A stretch of 64,000 bases of DNA from the NCBI RefSeq assembly GCF_026283965.1, contig NZ_JAPDPD010000002.1:124001-188000 (forward strand). The letters are read 5' to 3'. Both the position numbers and the translations under genes were made by a program. Below, in pieces: positions 45,619 to 53,975 of the stretch (within the stretch, counting starts at the first letter, position 1; each line of letters opens with the position of its first letter). This stretch comes from Dyella subtropica. Lineage in GTDB: Bacteria; Pseudomonadota; Gammaproteobacteria; Xanthomonadales; Rhodanobacteraceae. The notes under the pieces are model-generated. The model was not told the DNA's origin, did no database searches, and saw only the letters and a list, made by a program, of their open reading frames with translations.

Positions 45619-46306
45619 TGTGAGCAGTGCAAGCGTGGCGTCCACCACGTCGACTCCGGTCGTGGCCGAGCGCCTGCGCATCACCGAGATTTTCCATTCG
45701 ATCCAGGGCGAGGCGGATGCCATCGGCTGGCGCACGGTGTTCGTGCGACTAACCGGTTGCCCTCTGCGCTGTGTCTGGTGCGATACCGAATATTCGTTCT
45801 ACGGCGGCAACTGGCAGGCGATCGACGACATCCTCGCCGAAGTCGCTTCGCATGGCGCAAAGCATGTTTGCGTAACCGGTGGCGAGCCGCTGGCGCAGAA
45901 GCGCTGCCAGATCTTGTTGCAACGCTTGTGCGATGCTGGCTACGAGGTATCGCTGGAAACGTCTGGCGCGCTCGATGTCTCCGCGGTCGATCCGCGTGTT
46001 CGTAAAGTGATGGACTTGAAGGCGCCGGATTCCGGCGAAAGCAAGCGCAACCTCTGGTCCAATCTGGATCTCCTGCTGCCGCATGATCAGGTAAAGATCG
46101 TCATCGCCAGCCGTGCCGATTACGAATGGGCGCGCGCCGTGGTTGCTGAACATGCCATCGATAAGCGCTGCATGGTGCTGTTCTCGCCGGTGCACGGCGC
46201 GGTGCAGCCGCGCGAACTGGCGGAATGGATCATCGAAGACAAATTGCCAGTGCGATTCCAACTGCAGCTGCACAAGCTGCTATGGAACGATGCGCAGGGA
46301 CATTAA
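45605..46306 (+). CDS. queE: 7-carboxy-7-deazaguanine synthase QueE
   Basis: A 233-residue radical-SAM enzyme of queuosine biosynthesis that converts 6-carboxytetrahydropterin to 7-carboxy-7-deazaguanine. The cluster motif is Cys52-x3-Cys56-x2-Cys59 in LTGCPLRCVWCDTEYSF, after the substrate loop EIFHSIQGEADAIGWRTVFVR. VCVTGGEPLAQKRC supplies the SAM-binding glycines. The first five codons lie in the right arm of the preceding inverted-repeat element; GTG at 45620 could be the original start. queC follows after a hairpin repeat, giving two consecutive pathway steps. Confidence 0.93.
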   Translation: MEQTLVSSASVASTTSTPVVAERLRITEIFHSIQGEADAIGWRTVFVRLTGCPLRCVWCDTEYSFYGGNWQAIDDILAEVASHGAKHVCVTGGEPLAQKRCQILLQRLCDAGYEVSLETSGALDVSAVDPRVRKVMDLKAPDSGESKRNLWSNLDLLLPHDQVKIVIASRADYEWARAVVAEHAIDKRCMVLFSPVHGAVQPRELAEWIIEDKLPVRFQLQLHKLLWNDAQGH

Positions 46307-46317
46307 GAGCTAGGAGT

Positions 46318-46388
46318 GAGTGGAGAGGAGTGAGAAACGAGTTCGGCCATCCGGCGGATCGCCTCTCGTTTCTCACTCCTCTCCACTC
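46318..46388. repeat. GAGTGG/CCACTC hairpin repeat, copy c
   Basis: A perfect 23-bp stem: the arm at 46318-46340 begins gagtggagaggagtgagaaa and its exact complement is at 46366-46388, with a 25-base loop. It starts 12 bp after the queE stop and is the most regular of the three related hairpins. Confidence 0.9.
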
Positions 46389-46471
46389 GTTCCTGTCTAC
46401 GCGCGTCGGCCTGTGTTGCCGGTGGCGCTTTCCGGCCGGTGACCGGCCTGACTTCAGTGTGGATGCAACCC

Positions 46472-47152
46472 ATGTCCCAAGCTTCTCCCCGCAAGGCCGT
46501 CATACTCGTTTCGGGTGGTATGGATTCGGCCGTCACCATCGCCATCGCTCGCGAACAGGGCTATCAGGTGCACGCGCTGAGCGTCGCCTACGGTCAGCGC
46601 CACAGCTCCGAGCTCGAAGCTTCCGCGCGTGTCTCGCGCCTGCTCGGCGCGGTAGAGCACAAGACGGTGAACGTCGACCTGCGCGCCATCGGCGGTTCGG
46701 CGCTGACCGCCGACATCGACGTACCCGAGCAAGGCGGTGAAGGCATCCCCGTGACCTACGTGCCCGCGCGCAACACCATCATGCTGTCGATCGCGCTGGG
46801 TTGGGCCGAAGTGCTCGGCTCCAGCGACATCTGGTGCGGCGTCAACGCGGTGGATTATTCCGGTTACCCCGATTGCCGCCCGGCCTTCATCGAAGCTTTC
46901 GAACAGCTCGCCAATGTGGCGACCAAGGCTGGCGTAGAGGGCGCGGGCATCCGCATCCACGCCCCGCTGATGCGTATGAGCAAAGCCGACATTGCACGCG
47001 AAGGCCAACGCCTGGGCATCGATTTCGCTGAGACCGTGAGCTGCTACCAGGCTGACGCACAGGGCCGCGCGTGCGGGCATTGCGATGCCTGTCGTCTGCG
47101 TGCTCAGGGGTTCCGCGATGCGGGGCTGCCCGATCCGACGCGCTACGTTTGA
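46472..47152 (+). CDS. queC: 7-cyano-7-deazaguanine synthase QueC
   Basis: A 226-residue ATP-dependent enzyme that turns 7-carboxy-7-deazaguanine into preQ0. The pyrophosphatase P-loop is [10 protein letters not shown] (SGGMDS at 14-19). [20 protein letters not shown] and [22 protein letters not shown] are conserved substrate-binding blocks. A C-terminal zinc site is formed by the Cys before YQAD and the three in CGHCDAC. ATG at 46472 is preferred over a GTG 33 bp upstream. It follows queE across hairpin copy c. Confidence 0.95.
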   Translation: MSQASPRKAVILVSGGMDSAVTIAIAREQGYQVHALSVAYGQRHSSELEASARVSRLLGAVEHKTVNVDLRAIGGSALTADIDVPEQGGEGIPVTYVPARNTIMLSIALGWAEVLGSSDIWCGVNAVDYSGYPDCRPAFIEAFEQLANVATKAGVEGAGIRIHAPLMRMSKADIAREGQRLGIDFAETVSCYQADAQGRACGHCDACRLRAQGFRDAGLPDPTRYV

Positions 47153-47163
47153 ATCGCTTTGGC

Positions 47164-47192
47164 TTGTGCCGCAGGCGCGTAGACCCTAAAAT
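47164..47192 (+). promoter_or_regulatory. Candidate promoter of tRNA-Lys
   Basis: TTGTGC (47164-47169) and TAAAAT (47187-47192) are 17 bases apart, and a GC-rich discriminator (tgcgggc) follows. The tRNA starts 20 bases after the -10, which suits a stable-RNA promoter. Confidence 0.5.
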
Positions 47193-47212
47193 TGCGGGCT
47201 TGGCTTGATGCC

Positions 47213-47288
47213 GGGCCGTTAGCTCAGTCGGTAGAGCAGTAGACTTTTAATCTATTGGTCCCGAGTTCGAATCTCGGACGGCCCACCA
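47213..47288 (+). tRNA. tRNA-Lys (anticodon TTT)
   Basis: A 76-nt cloverleaf including an encoded CCA. The acceptor stem pairs gggccgt with acggccc, the D-arm contains agctcagtcggtagagc, the anticodon loop is CTTTTAA (anticodon UUU, lysine) closed by gtaga/tctat, and the T-arm is cgagttcgaatctcg. It is a single tRNA with its own promoter-like sequence and a terminator 9 bases downstream. Confidence 0.97.
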
Positions 47289-47296
47289 ATCCATAC

Positions 47297-47328
47297 AAGG
47301 ACTTGCGGTGACGCAAGTCCTTTTTTTT
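47297..47328 (+). terminator. Intrinsic terminator of tRNA-Lys
   Basis: AAGGACTTGC (47297-47306) pairs with GCAAGTCCTT (47313-47322) around a 6-base loop and runs into eight T residues. It is a textbook intrinsic terminator. Confidence 0.93.
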
Positions 47329-47416
47329 GTGCGCAACCGTAGGCCAATTCCGCGGGCCACGCCGCCTATGAGGGCTGGCTCTTACGCCAGAAGAAAGTCC
47401 CCTTTACGGGACAAGC

Positions 47417-47476
47417 ATGGGGATGGGTAAACGTCGACAGCGCGAGCGCCAGCTGGGATGGGGCGCTACTCAGATG
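47417..47476 (+). pseudogene. Possible transposase N-terminal remnant
   Basis: An ORF fragment reading MGMGKRRQRERQLGWGATQM resembles the basic N-terminus (GKRRQRE...W.AT) of IS5/IS1182-type transposases, but homology is lost after about 20 residues where it runs into the end of the minus-strand lyase gene. The 47330-47465 gap shows nothing else recognisable. If real, it is the scar of an insertion sequence beside the tRNA gene. The match is short and made from memory. Confidence 0.3.
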
Positions 47477-48308
47477 ACGGTTTGTTCCATGGCTGTGCCA
47501 TCAGGGCATGGATGTCTTTGCTGCTGATGGCGCTGCTGGCATAGCCAAAAGTGCCTTGGTCTCGCAACTCACGTCCCGCGCGGAGCAGGGCGCCATAAGC
47601 GGCGCGGGCCAGCGAGCCGCCCACGCTGACGCGCTTGACACCCAGGTCGGCCAAGGCGGCCAGATCGAGCTGCGCGCCGTGAAATCCCATGATGACGTTG
47701 ACGGGCCGATCTACCGCGCGCACCACGGTGCCGATGTCGGCAGCGCTGCTTAGCCCTGGTGCAAACAGCACGTCGGCACCCGCCTCCTGGTATGCCTGGA
47801 GGCGGGTGATGGTGTCGGTCAAGTCATGGCGGCCATGCAGATGATTCTCGGCGCGTGCGGTGAGCGTGAATTTGAACGGCAGGCTTTTTGCCGCTTCGAC
47901 GGCCGCTCGAATGCGGTCCGTCGCCTCGGCCAGGGAGTAGATCGGCGCCTCGGGTCGGCCGGTGGCGTCCTCGATGGAGCCACCGACCAAGCCACACGAA
48001 GCGGCGGTGCGGATGGTTCGTTGCACGTCTTCAGCGCCGTCGCCAAATCCGTTTTGCAGGTCGCCGCTTAGCGGCAAGTCGGTCGCCGCGGCCAACATCG
48101 TCAGGTGTTCGATCATGGCCTCGAAGCTTGGCGAATAGTCCGGCAAACCTTGGCCAAAAGCGAAGCCGGCGCCGGTGCTCGCTAGCGCCGGAAAACCCAG
48201 ACTCGCCAGCAAGCGGGCCGAGCCGGTATCCCAGGGATTGGGCAGGATGAAGCAAGGGCCTTCGTGAAGGGCGTGGAACAGGTCGGCTTTTTCGCGTTGC
48301 GTTTTCAT
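47466..48308 (-). CDS. Isocitrate lyase/phosphoenolpyruvate mutase family protein
   Basis: A 280-residue TIM-barrel enzyme of the ICL/PEP-mutase superfamily. FILPNPWDTGSARLLASLGFPALASTGAGFA, SGDLQNGFGD (residues 81-90, metal-site motif), VGGSIEDATG, and LTARAENHLHG are the family blocks. This subgroup (oxaloacetate decarboxylase or carboxyvinyl-carboxyphosphonate phosphorylmutase-like) cleaves or forms C-C or P-C bonds; the true substrate is unknown. MKTQREKADLFHAL at 48308 is chosen; a 15-codon extension upstream has no family sequence. It lies 52 bp downstream of the SDR gene on the same strand, so the two may be co-transcribed. Confidence 0.83.
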   Translation of the reverse strand: MKTQREKADLFHALHEGPCFILPNPWDTGSARLLASLGFPALASTGAGFAFGQGLPDYSPSFEAMIEHLTMLAAATDLPLSGDLQNGFGDGAEDVQRTIRTAASCGLVGGSIEDATGRPEAPIYSLAEATDRIRAAVEAAKSLPFKFTLTARAENHLHGRHDLTDTITRLQAYQEAGADVLFAPGLSSAADIGTVVRAVDRPVNVIMGFHGAQLDLAALADLGVKRVSVGGSLARAAYGALLRAGRELRDQGTFGYASSAISSKDIHALMAQPWNKPSSE

Positions 48309-48360
48309 GGTCGAAGACGATGTGGCAATGGGGACGCTGGGCAGTATGGCCAACGGCTCG

Positions 48361-49068
48361 TCAGGGTTTCAGCCCAGCAATGTAATGTGAAGGGGTCGAG
48401 CCGAAGCCGGCCTTCACCTGTCGCGAAATGTCGTCGGCAAGAACCTCTTCCTCGTCATTGAGCAATGCCTGGATGACTCGCGCAGCAATGTCGGCGGGGC
48501 TGCTCTTGGGTGCGGTGACGTGCGCGGCCATGTCGGTATCGATAAACCCCGCATGGACCGCGACGACTTTTGTCCCGTGCTCACGCAGTTCATTGCGAAG
48601 CCCGTTCGTAAGCGCCCAGGCGGCGGCCTTGGAGATCGAATAGGTTGCCGTGCTCGGAAGGCTGGCCCAGCTCAGCACCGAGAGCATGTTCACGAGTGCG
48701 CCGCCGCCATGGCCGCGCAGCACGGGCGCGAACGCCTGGCTGACGTTGAGCATGCCGAAGAGGTTAGTTTCCAGCTGCTTGCGAATGGCGTCGGCGCCTT
48801 GATCGGAAAGCAACATTGCACCGAGGGCAATGCCCGCGTTGTTGATCACGATGCTTACATCCTGCGCGATTTTCGCTGCTGCAAAGACATCGTCAGCGCG
48901 GGTGACGTCGAGCTTGATCGGGGTGGCACCGGCGAGCGTAACCGTGGATGGATCGCGGGCTGCCGCGTAGACCTTCGTTGCACCGGCTTCGAGCAGGGCC
49001 TTGGCAAAGGCTTGGCCGAGGCCGCGGTTGGCGCCCGTAACGAGGGCTGTCGTGCCTTGAATCTTCAT
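48361..49068 (-). CDS. Short-chain dehydrogenase/reductase
   Basis: A 235-residue classical SDR oxidoreductase. The dinucleotide-binding motif TGANRGLG is at residues 11-18, NNAG at 76-79, and the catalytic Tyr143-x3-Lys147 pair in TYSISKAA, with Ser130 before it. It most resembles small NAD(P)-dependent SDRs of unknown substrate. It is divergently transcribed from a TetR-family gene, which probably represses it through palindromes in the 150-bp intergenic region. Confidence 0.88.
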   Translation of the reverse strand: MKIQGTTALVTGANRGLGQAFAKALLEAGATKVYAAARDPSTVTLAGATPIKLDVTRADDVFAAAKIAQDVSIVINNAGIALGAMLLSDQGADAIRKQLETNLFGMLNVSQAFAPVLRGHGGGALVNMLSVLSWASLPSTATYSISKAAAWALTNGLRNELREHGTKVVAVHAGFIDTDMAAHVTAPKSSPADIAARVIQALLNDEEEVLADDISRQVKAGFGSTPSHYIAGLKP

Positions 49069-49138
49069 GGCTTTGGGTCTCTTGAAGGTGGGTGCATGTG
49101 CCAGTCGCTGGCGGCATGGTGGATGATGGTTATGTTTT

Positions 49139-49174
49139 TACATGATGTAGGTAATACCATATGATGCGCATCAT
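49139..49174. promoter_or_regulatory. Palindromic operator candidates between SDR and TetR genes
   Basis: Two palindromes lie in the divergent intergenic region: TACATGATGTA (49139-49149) and ATGATGCGCATCAT (49161-49174, perfect). Both contain ATGATG/CATCAT half-sites. They lie 48 bp or less upstream of the TetR start, where an autoregulating TetR repressor would be expected to bind. Confidence 0.5.
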
Positions 49175-49221
49175 GTTGCGTCAACGATGCATGCATGAGC
49201 CAGACAACGCAGGAGTCCGTT

Positions 49222-49815
49222 ATGCGCTATGACGCCGAACAGAAGAGCAAGACCCGCGAGCGTGTCCTCAAGCAAGCGGCGAGGGCCATTCGTGTCGAAG
49301 GTCCGCATTGCGTGAGCGTTGCGGCCGTCATGAGCAGCGCAGGACTGACCCATGGTGGTTTCTATGCGCACTTCGATTCGAAGGACGCCCTGATCGCCGC
49401 TGCCATCGAGCAAATGTTCGCCGAGAGCTGGGAGCACTGGCTGGCAGAGACGAAGCGCGTGCCGCCCGCCGAGGGTCTGGCCAGTTTCATTGATCTCTAC
49501 CTTTCCACACGCCATCGGGACGCTGCCGGGCGCGGTTGCCCAATGGCCGCACTGGCGGCGGATATACCTCGGCTGACATCGGCGTCACGCCGAGCGTTCG
49601 CCGCTGGCGTCGGACGGCTGACAGCGTCGATGAAGGCGTTGTTGGAGCAACTCGGGATCGAGGACGCCGAGTCGATGGCCGCTTCGGTGCTGTCCGAGAT
49701 GCTCAGGGCTTTGTCGCTGGCGCGTGCCGAGCCCCATCGCGCCAGCGCCGATGCTTTGCTCGGCGCATCGCGCCAGGCGCTGAAGCGCCGGCTAGGCCTG
49801 CCGCTCCAACACTAA
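49222..49815 (+). CDS. TetR/AcrR family transcriptional regulator
   Basis: A 197-residue repressor-type regulator. The N-terminal helix-turn-helix is in TRERVLKQAARAIRVEGPHCVSVAAVMSSAGLTHGGFYAHFDSKDAL (about residues 10-55). The C-terminal ligand-binding half has the GCPMAALAADI motif common in this subgroup. ATG at 49222 has GGAG six bases upstream and is preferred over the one at 49195. It diverges from the SDR gene, which is its most likely target. A small stem GTGACG/CGTCAC follows the gene near 49826-49842. Confidence 0.87.
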   Translation: MRYDAEQKSKTRERVLKQAARAIRVEGPHCVSVAAVMSSAGLTHGGFYAHFDSKDALIAAAIEQMFAESWEHWLAETKRVPPAEGLASFIDLYLSTRHRDAAGRGCPMAALAADIPRLTSASRRAFAAGVGRLTASMKALLEQLGIEDAESMAASVLSEMLRALSLARAEPHRASADALLGASRQALKRRLGLPLQH

Positions 49816-49941
49816 GTTCCAGCGCGTGACGGGCGCCGTCACTTGCTTCGCGCGCCATGCAGGCAAGCGAAGCCAGCCGCCCGGGCTCGTGCTGATTTGC
49901 GTTCGCTGTTTCCCATCCCTACGTAGCTTCAAGGAGTCACC

Positions 49942-51132
49942 ATGCAAGCTCTCGATCCCATCGTCATCGTATCCGCCGCACGCACGCCACTCGGACGCTT
50001 CCAGGGCGCGTTGGCGAGCCAGGCTGGGCATGCGCTGGGTGCCGCGGCCATCCGGGCCGCCATCGAGCGCGCCGGCATCGACCCTGCACGCGTCAGCGAA
50101 GTGTTCATGGGGTGCGTGCTGCCAGCGGGGCAAGGCCAGGCGCCTGCCCGCCGCGCGGCGCGTGGCGCCGGTCTCTCCGATGCCATCGGCGCAACCACCG
50201 TCAACAAGGTCTGCGGTTCCGGCATGAAGTCGGTGATGCTGGGCCATGACCTGCTACGCGCGGGCTCGGCCGAGGTGATCGTTGCTGGCGGCATGGAATC
50301 GATGTCCGGCGCGCCCTACCTGTTGGCCAAGGCACGTGATGGTTATCGCGCAGGCCACGACCGCATTTTCGACCACATGATGCTCGACGGCCTGGAAGAC
50401 GCCTACGAGGCGGGACGTCCCATGGGCGACTTCGGCGAAATGGCGGTGCAGGCTTACGGCTTCAGTCGCGAAGACCAGGATGCCTGGGCCGCGGAAACGC
50501 TGACCCGCGCGCGCGCGGCCATTGCCTCGGGTGCGTTCGCCGAGGAGATCGTGCCGGTCGAGGTGCACGGCAAAAGTGGCGCGACGCTGGTTGAACACGA
50601 TGAGCATCCGCTCAAGGTGTCGCCCGAAAAGATCCCCTTGCTCAAGCCGGCCTTTCGCGCCGACGGCACCATCACGGCCGCCAGCTCCTCCGCGAACGCG
50701 GACGGTGCCGCCGCGCTGGTGCTCACGCGGCGATCGGTGGCCGAGCGCGAAGGCTGGCCCGTCCTTGCCACGATCAAAGGCCATGCCACCCACTCGCAGG
50801 AACCCGCGTGGTACACCACGGCGCCGATACCCGCGATCCGCAAGCTGCTCGACCGCGTTGCGTGGAATGTCGAGAGCGTGGACCTGTTCGAGATCAACGA
50901 GGCTTTCGCCGTGGTGCCCATGGCGGCGGCAAAGGATCTGGGCATACCGCGCGACAAGATCAACGTGCACGGCGGTGCGTGTGCGCTGGGCCATCCCATC
51001 GGTGCCACCGGCGCACGCCTGATCGTCACCTTGTTGCATGCGATGCGCCGCAACGGTGTGCAGCGGGGCGTCGCGGCGCTGTGTATCGGTGGCGGCGAAG
51101 CCACCGCTGTTGCGATCGAGCGCGAGGGCTGA
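49942..51132 (+). CDS. Acetyl-CoA acetyltransferase (thiolase)
   Basis: A 396-residue thiolase that condenses two acetyl-CoA or cleaves 3-ketoacyl-CoA. The acyl-accepting Cys91 is in TTVNKVCGSGMKSVML. NEAFAVVPMAAAKDLG, the GGACALGHPIGATGAR block with the catalytic His, and the second Cys in LCIGGGEATAVA complete the active site. AAGGAG precedes the ATG. Type II biosynthetic thiolase is the best fit by length and motifs. It is not next to other beta-oxidation or polyhydroxyalkanoate genes, so its pathway is open. Confidence 0.92.
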   Translation: MQALDPIVIVSAARTPLGRFQGALASQAGHALGAAAIRAAIERAGIDPARVSEVFMGCVLPAGQGQAPARRAARGAGLSDAIGATTVNKVCGSGMKSVMLGHDLLRAGSAEVIVAGGMESMSGAPYLLAKARDGYRAGHDRIFDHMMLDGLEDAYEAGRPMGDFGEMAVQAYGFSREDQDAWAAETLTRARAAIASGAFAEEIVPVEVHGKSGATLVEHDEHPLKVSPEKIPLLKPAFRADGTITAASSSANADGAAALVLTRRSVAEREGWPVLATIKGHATHSQEPAWYTTAPIPAIRKLLDRVAWNVESVDLFEINEAFAVVPMAAAKDLGIPRDKINVHGGACALGHPIGATGARLIVTLLHAMRRNGVQRGVAALCIGGGEATAVAIEREG

Positions 51133-51295
51133 AAGCGCAGGCGCATGCTCGTCGAGCAGGTGGTGGGCAACGATCCGGTATCTTCCGAATAGCGGCGGCA
51201 TTGATTTACGGGGCAAACGCTTCATGCTTGCCGGCGCGGCCTGGTGGGAGAGCGCCCAGCGACCGGATCGATTCGTTCAACCGCGAGTACAAAGC

Positions 51296-52201
51296 ATGCC
51301 AGCGTCCCTTGTATCGCTATCGTCCCTGATGGATCCCCTTCGCGGATTTGTCGCCGTTGTGCGGCGGATGAGCATCACGCGCGCCGCCGCCGACCTTTGC
51401 TTGACGCAGTCCGCTGTCAGCCGGCAGATCCACACGCTGGAGTCGCGGCTGGGCGTCAAGTTGCTGGTGCGCGGACATCGCTCGATCGCATTGACCACCG
51501 ATGGCGAACGACTGTTTCGGAGTGCGGACCAAGCCTTGCAGCAGTTGCAGGATGCGATCGGTGACATCGGCGGCAACACGGAACAACGCCCGGTCACTCT
51601 GACGGCGAGCATTGGTGTGACCGGGCTGTGGCTGCTGCCCCGGCTGGGGCGCTTCCAGCAATTGAACGCCGGTATCGATCTTCGCGTTGCCGCCAACAAT
51701 CGGCTGGTCGATCTGCCGAGCGAAGATATCGATCTGGCGATTCGCTATTGCTCGAAAGCGGCGGCGCCGGCCGGGGCTACTCATCTCTTTGATGAAAGCA
51801 TCGCGCCGGTAGCTCACCCGCTGCTCGGCCTGCATTCGCCTCTCGACCACGAGCAACTTGCAAAGCACGTTCTGCTCGAATTCGACGATCCGCATCGGCC
51901 CTGGCTGCAATGGAGCGAATGGTTGAAGGCCATGGGCTGGAGCCATGTGAAACCCAAGAGTGTGCTTCGCTTCAATCAATACGACCAAGTGGTGCAATCG
52001 GCCATGGCCGGGCAGGGCATAGCCCTGGGCCGGCTCGCCTTGCTCGGGCCGATGCTGGCCGAACATCGCCTGACGCAGCTGTCTTCTGCCCACACGCCTC
52101 GCGGGACGGACCACGGCTACTGGCTCCTCCAGGCGGACGAGTCGCCGCGCGCAAACGTGAAGGTAGTGATCGACTGGCTGATCGCCGAAGCCAACGCCTG
52201 A
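51296..52201 (+). CDS. LysR family regulator (GcvA-like)
   Basis: A 301-residue LysR-type regulator. The winged helix-turn-helix lies at residues 12-70 (SITRAAADLCLTQSAVSRQIHTLESRLG) and the effector domain follows (VTLTASIGVTGLWLLPRLGRFQQL). The style matches GcvA/AmpR-type LysR proteins, whose starts (MPxxLPxLxxLRxF) resemble MPASLVSLSSLMDPLRGF, so 51296 is chosen over the internal ATG at 51329. The gene precedes, on the same strand, the CmcJ-like, isomerase and GNAT genes, which it could control. No divergent partner is present. Confidence 0.85.
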   Translation: MPASLVSLSSLMDPLRGFVAVVRRMSITRAAADLCLTQSAVSRQIHTLESRLGVKLLVRGHRSIALTTDGERLFRSADQALQQLQDAIGDIGGNTEQRPVTLTASIGVTGLWLLPRLGRFQQLNAGIDLRVAANNRLVDLPSEDIDLAIRYCSKAAAPAGATHLFDESIAPVAHPLLGLHSPLDHEQLAKHVLLEFDDPHRPWLQWSEWLKAMGWSHVKPKSVLRFNQYDQVVQSAMAGQGIALGRLALLGPMLAEHRLTQLSSAHTPRGTDHGYWLLQADESPRANVKVVIDWLIAEANA

Positions 52202-52355
52202 CGTGATTCGTGTCGTGGAGTCTGGCCCGGTCGATGCACCTCATCCATGCGCCACGCTCATGCGTGGCATGCGCAAATCCCGTTTGAACCGGTGAGCTTT
52301 CGGGCGCCCAATGCGTCGCGTGGCGTTGCTCCGACGCCGACATCCGGTGGTATTC

Positions 52356-53294
52356 ATGACCAACGAAAGCCAGCACCAACCGCCGCGGCACCGCGACGGT
52401 ATTTCCGAGGTGAGCGACGTCTTCCTCGCGTCGTTCGACCGCGGCTATGCCCCTGCGGCACCCATAGCGCCCTTCGTCACGGCCAACCTCGGCTACCTGC
52501 TGCCGATGGACGAGCGGCCCTACCAATACGCGTACCCGCCGCCGGCCGGCACGCCTTGGGAAAATGGTGCCTACGACGTGCGTGATATCCGCATTGCCGA
52601 TGCGCGGTATCGCTCGGAGCGAAGCTCCGTTCACCACGAAGGCTTCGAGCTGTGGGATGCCCCATCCGCACTGCGCGATTTCTCCGACAAGGAAGCCATC
52701 ATCGGGCTCTACTACCCGGAGGTCGCCGAACTGGCCTGCGCGGCGACCGGGGCCACGCGCGCCTATGTCTTCGATCACCTAGTGCGCAAGCGCGAAGCCG
52801 ACCGTGGCGCGCTTACCTTTGGGCGATCCGGCAAGGGTAGCCCTGCGGCAGCCAATGGCCGTATTCATAACGACTACACGGAAGAGTCCGGTCGCAGGCG
52901 GCTGGGGCTGGTGCTTGGCGAATGTGCCGCGCAAACGCCGGTCGAGCGCTACAGCATCGTCAACGTGTGGCGCTCCATCAAGGGGCCGGTGCTGGATACG
53001 CCGCTCGCGGTTTGCGACGCACGAACGATCGCGGCGACCGAGCTGGTTCATGCCGACGTGCACTATCCCAAGCGCAAGGGAGAGATTTACCTGGCACTTC
53101 ACGCGTCCCGCCATCGCTGGTCGTACTACTCGGCGATGGATCGCCACGAGGCCCTGGTATTCAAACAATACGACTCGCAAATCAGCGGTGTCGCGCGATA
53201 CACGCCCCACGCGGCGTTCGATCTCCCCGACGTGCCGGCGGATACGCCGCTGCGCGAAAGCATCGAGGCTCGTTGCCTCGTCATCTACGATTGA
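52356..53294 (+). CDS. CmcJ/NvfI/AsaB-like family protein
   Basis: A 312-residue protein recognisable by the CmcJ-family motifs RIHNDYTEESGRRRL, YSIVNVWRSIKGPVLDTPLAVCDA, and YYSAMDRHEALVFKQYDS. This family includes CmcJ of cephamycin 7-alpha-methoxylation and fungal AsaB/NvfI-type enzymes, several of which are Fe(II)/2-oxoglutarate-type oxygenases. The His/Asp pair in HNDYT is a plausible metal ligand set. It is usual in fungal and plant-associated secondary metabolism. ATG at 52356 was chosen (MTNESQHQPPRHRDG); a 15-codon upstream extension is possible. Substrate unknown. Confidence 0.75.
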   Translation: MTNESQHQPPRHRDGISEVSDVFLASFDRGYAPAAPIAPFVTANLGYLLPMDERPYQYAYPPPAGTPWENGAYDVRDIRIADARYRSERSSVHHEGFELWDAPSALRDFSDKEAIIGLYYPEVAELACAATGATRAYVFDHLVRKREADRGALTFGRSGKGSPAAANGRIHNDYTEESGRRRLGLVLGECAAQTPVERYSIVNVWRSIKGPVLDTPLAVCDARTIAATELVHADVHYPKRKGEIYLALHASRHRWSYYSAMDRHEALVFKQYDSQISGVARYTPHAAFDLPDVPADTPLRESIEARCLVIYD

Positions 53295-53335
53295 GCTGCG
53301 CACCGCGGCTGCTTCAACCTCTAGAGAGACCACCC

Positions 53336-53920
53336 ATGATTGAGTTCTGGTTCGAGTTCGGCAGTAACTACAGCTATCTGAGCGTGATGCGCATCGAGGA
53401 GCTTGCTGCCAGCCGCGGCGTAGCGATCGCATGGCGGCCATTCCTGCTCGCCCCCATTTTCAAGTCGTTCGGGTGGGAAACGTCGCCGTTCGTGCTGCAA
53501 AAGGAAAAAGGGGAATACGTTTGGCGCGATATGGCACGCCGATGCGAAAAGTACGGGCTGCCCTGGCAGCGACCGACGACGTTTCCGCGGCGCGCACTTC
53601 TCCCGATACGCGTGGCGATGGTCGGTGCCGATCAGCCGTGGATCGGCGCCTATTGCAAACAGATCATGCTTATGAATTTTGCCCAGGACCGCGACATCGA
53701 CAGCGTCGAGGCAGTGAGCGAAGCGCTCGATAAGCTCGGCCTGCCGGTGGCGGATATCATGGCTGCCGCGCAGTCGGAGGAGAACAAGCTCAACCTGCGC
53801 CGGCAAACGGAAGAGGCGCAAGCGCGAGGCATCTTCGGTGCACCGATGTTCTTTGTCGGGAGCGAAATGTTCTGGGGCGACGACCGCTTCGAAGATGCGC
53901 TTGCGTTTGCAACGCGGTGA
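53336..53920 (+). CDS. 2-hydroxychromene-2-carboxylate isomerase/DsbA-family (GST-kappa) protein
   Basis: A 194-residue thioredoxin-fold protein of the DsbA/GST-kappa group. The family start EFWFEFGSNYSYLSVMRIEEL replaces the more usual FxFDFxSPYSYL; the Ser after Gly is the likely glutathione-activating residue. RPFLLAPIFKSFGW and GIFGAPMFFVGSEMFWGDDRFEDAL are also diagnostic. Such enzymes use glutathione to isomerise aromatic degradation intermediates or to conjugate small molecules. The frame is open upstream, but AGAGAG before the ATG and the fold start fix 53336. It lies 41 bp after the CmcJ-like gene. Confidence 0.85.
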   Translation: MIEFWFEFGSNYSYLSVMRIEELAASRGVAIAWRPFLLAPIFKSFGWETSPFVLQKEKGEYVWRDMARRCEKYGLPWQRPTTFPRRALLPIRVAMVGADQPWIGAYCKQIMLMNFAQDRDIDSVEAVSEALDKLGLPVADIMAAAQSEENKLNLRRQTEEAQARGIFGAPMFFVGSEMFWGDDRFEDALAFATR

Positions 53921-53975
53921 TGGAGAACACATCCGTTCGATATCGCTGATTTACAAGTACAGAGAGAGGCTCGTC

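Noticed and set aside
45348-45623. 91-residue ORF between cpoB and queE
   Set aside because: It is made up of the nested inverted repeats and overlaps the queE start; no family resemblance.
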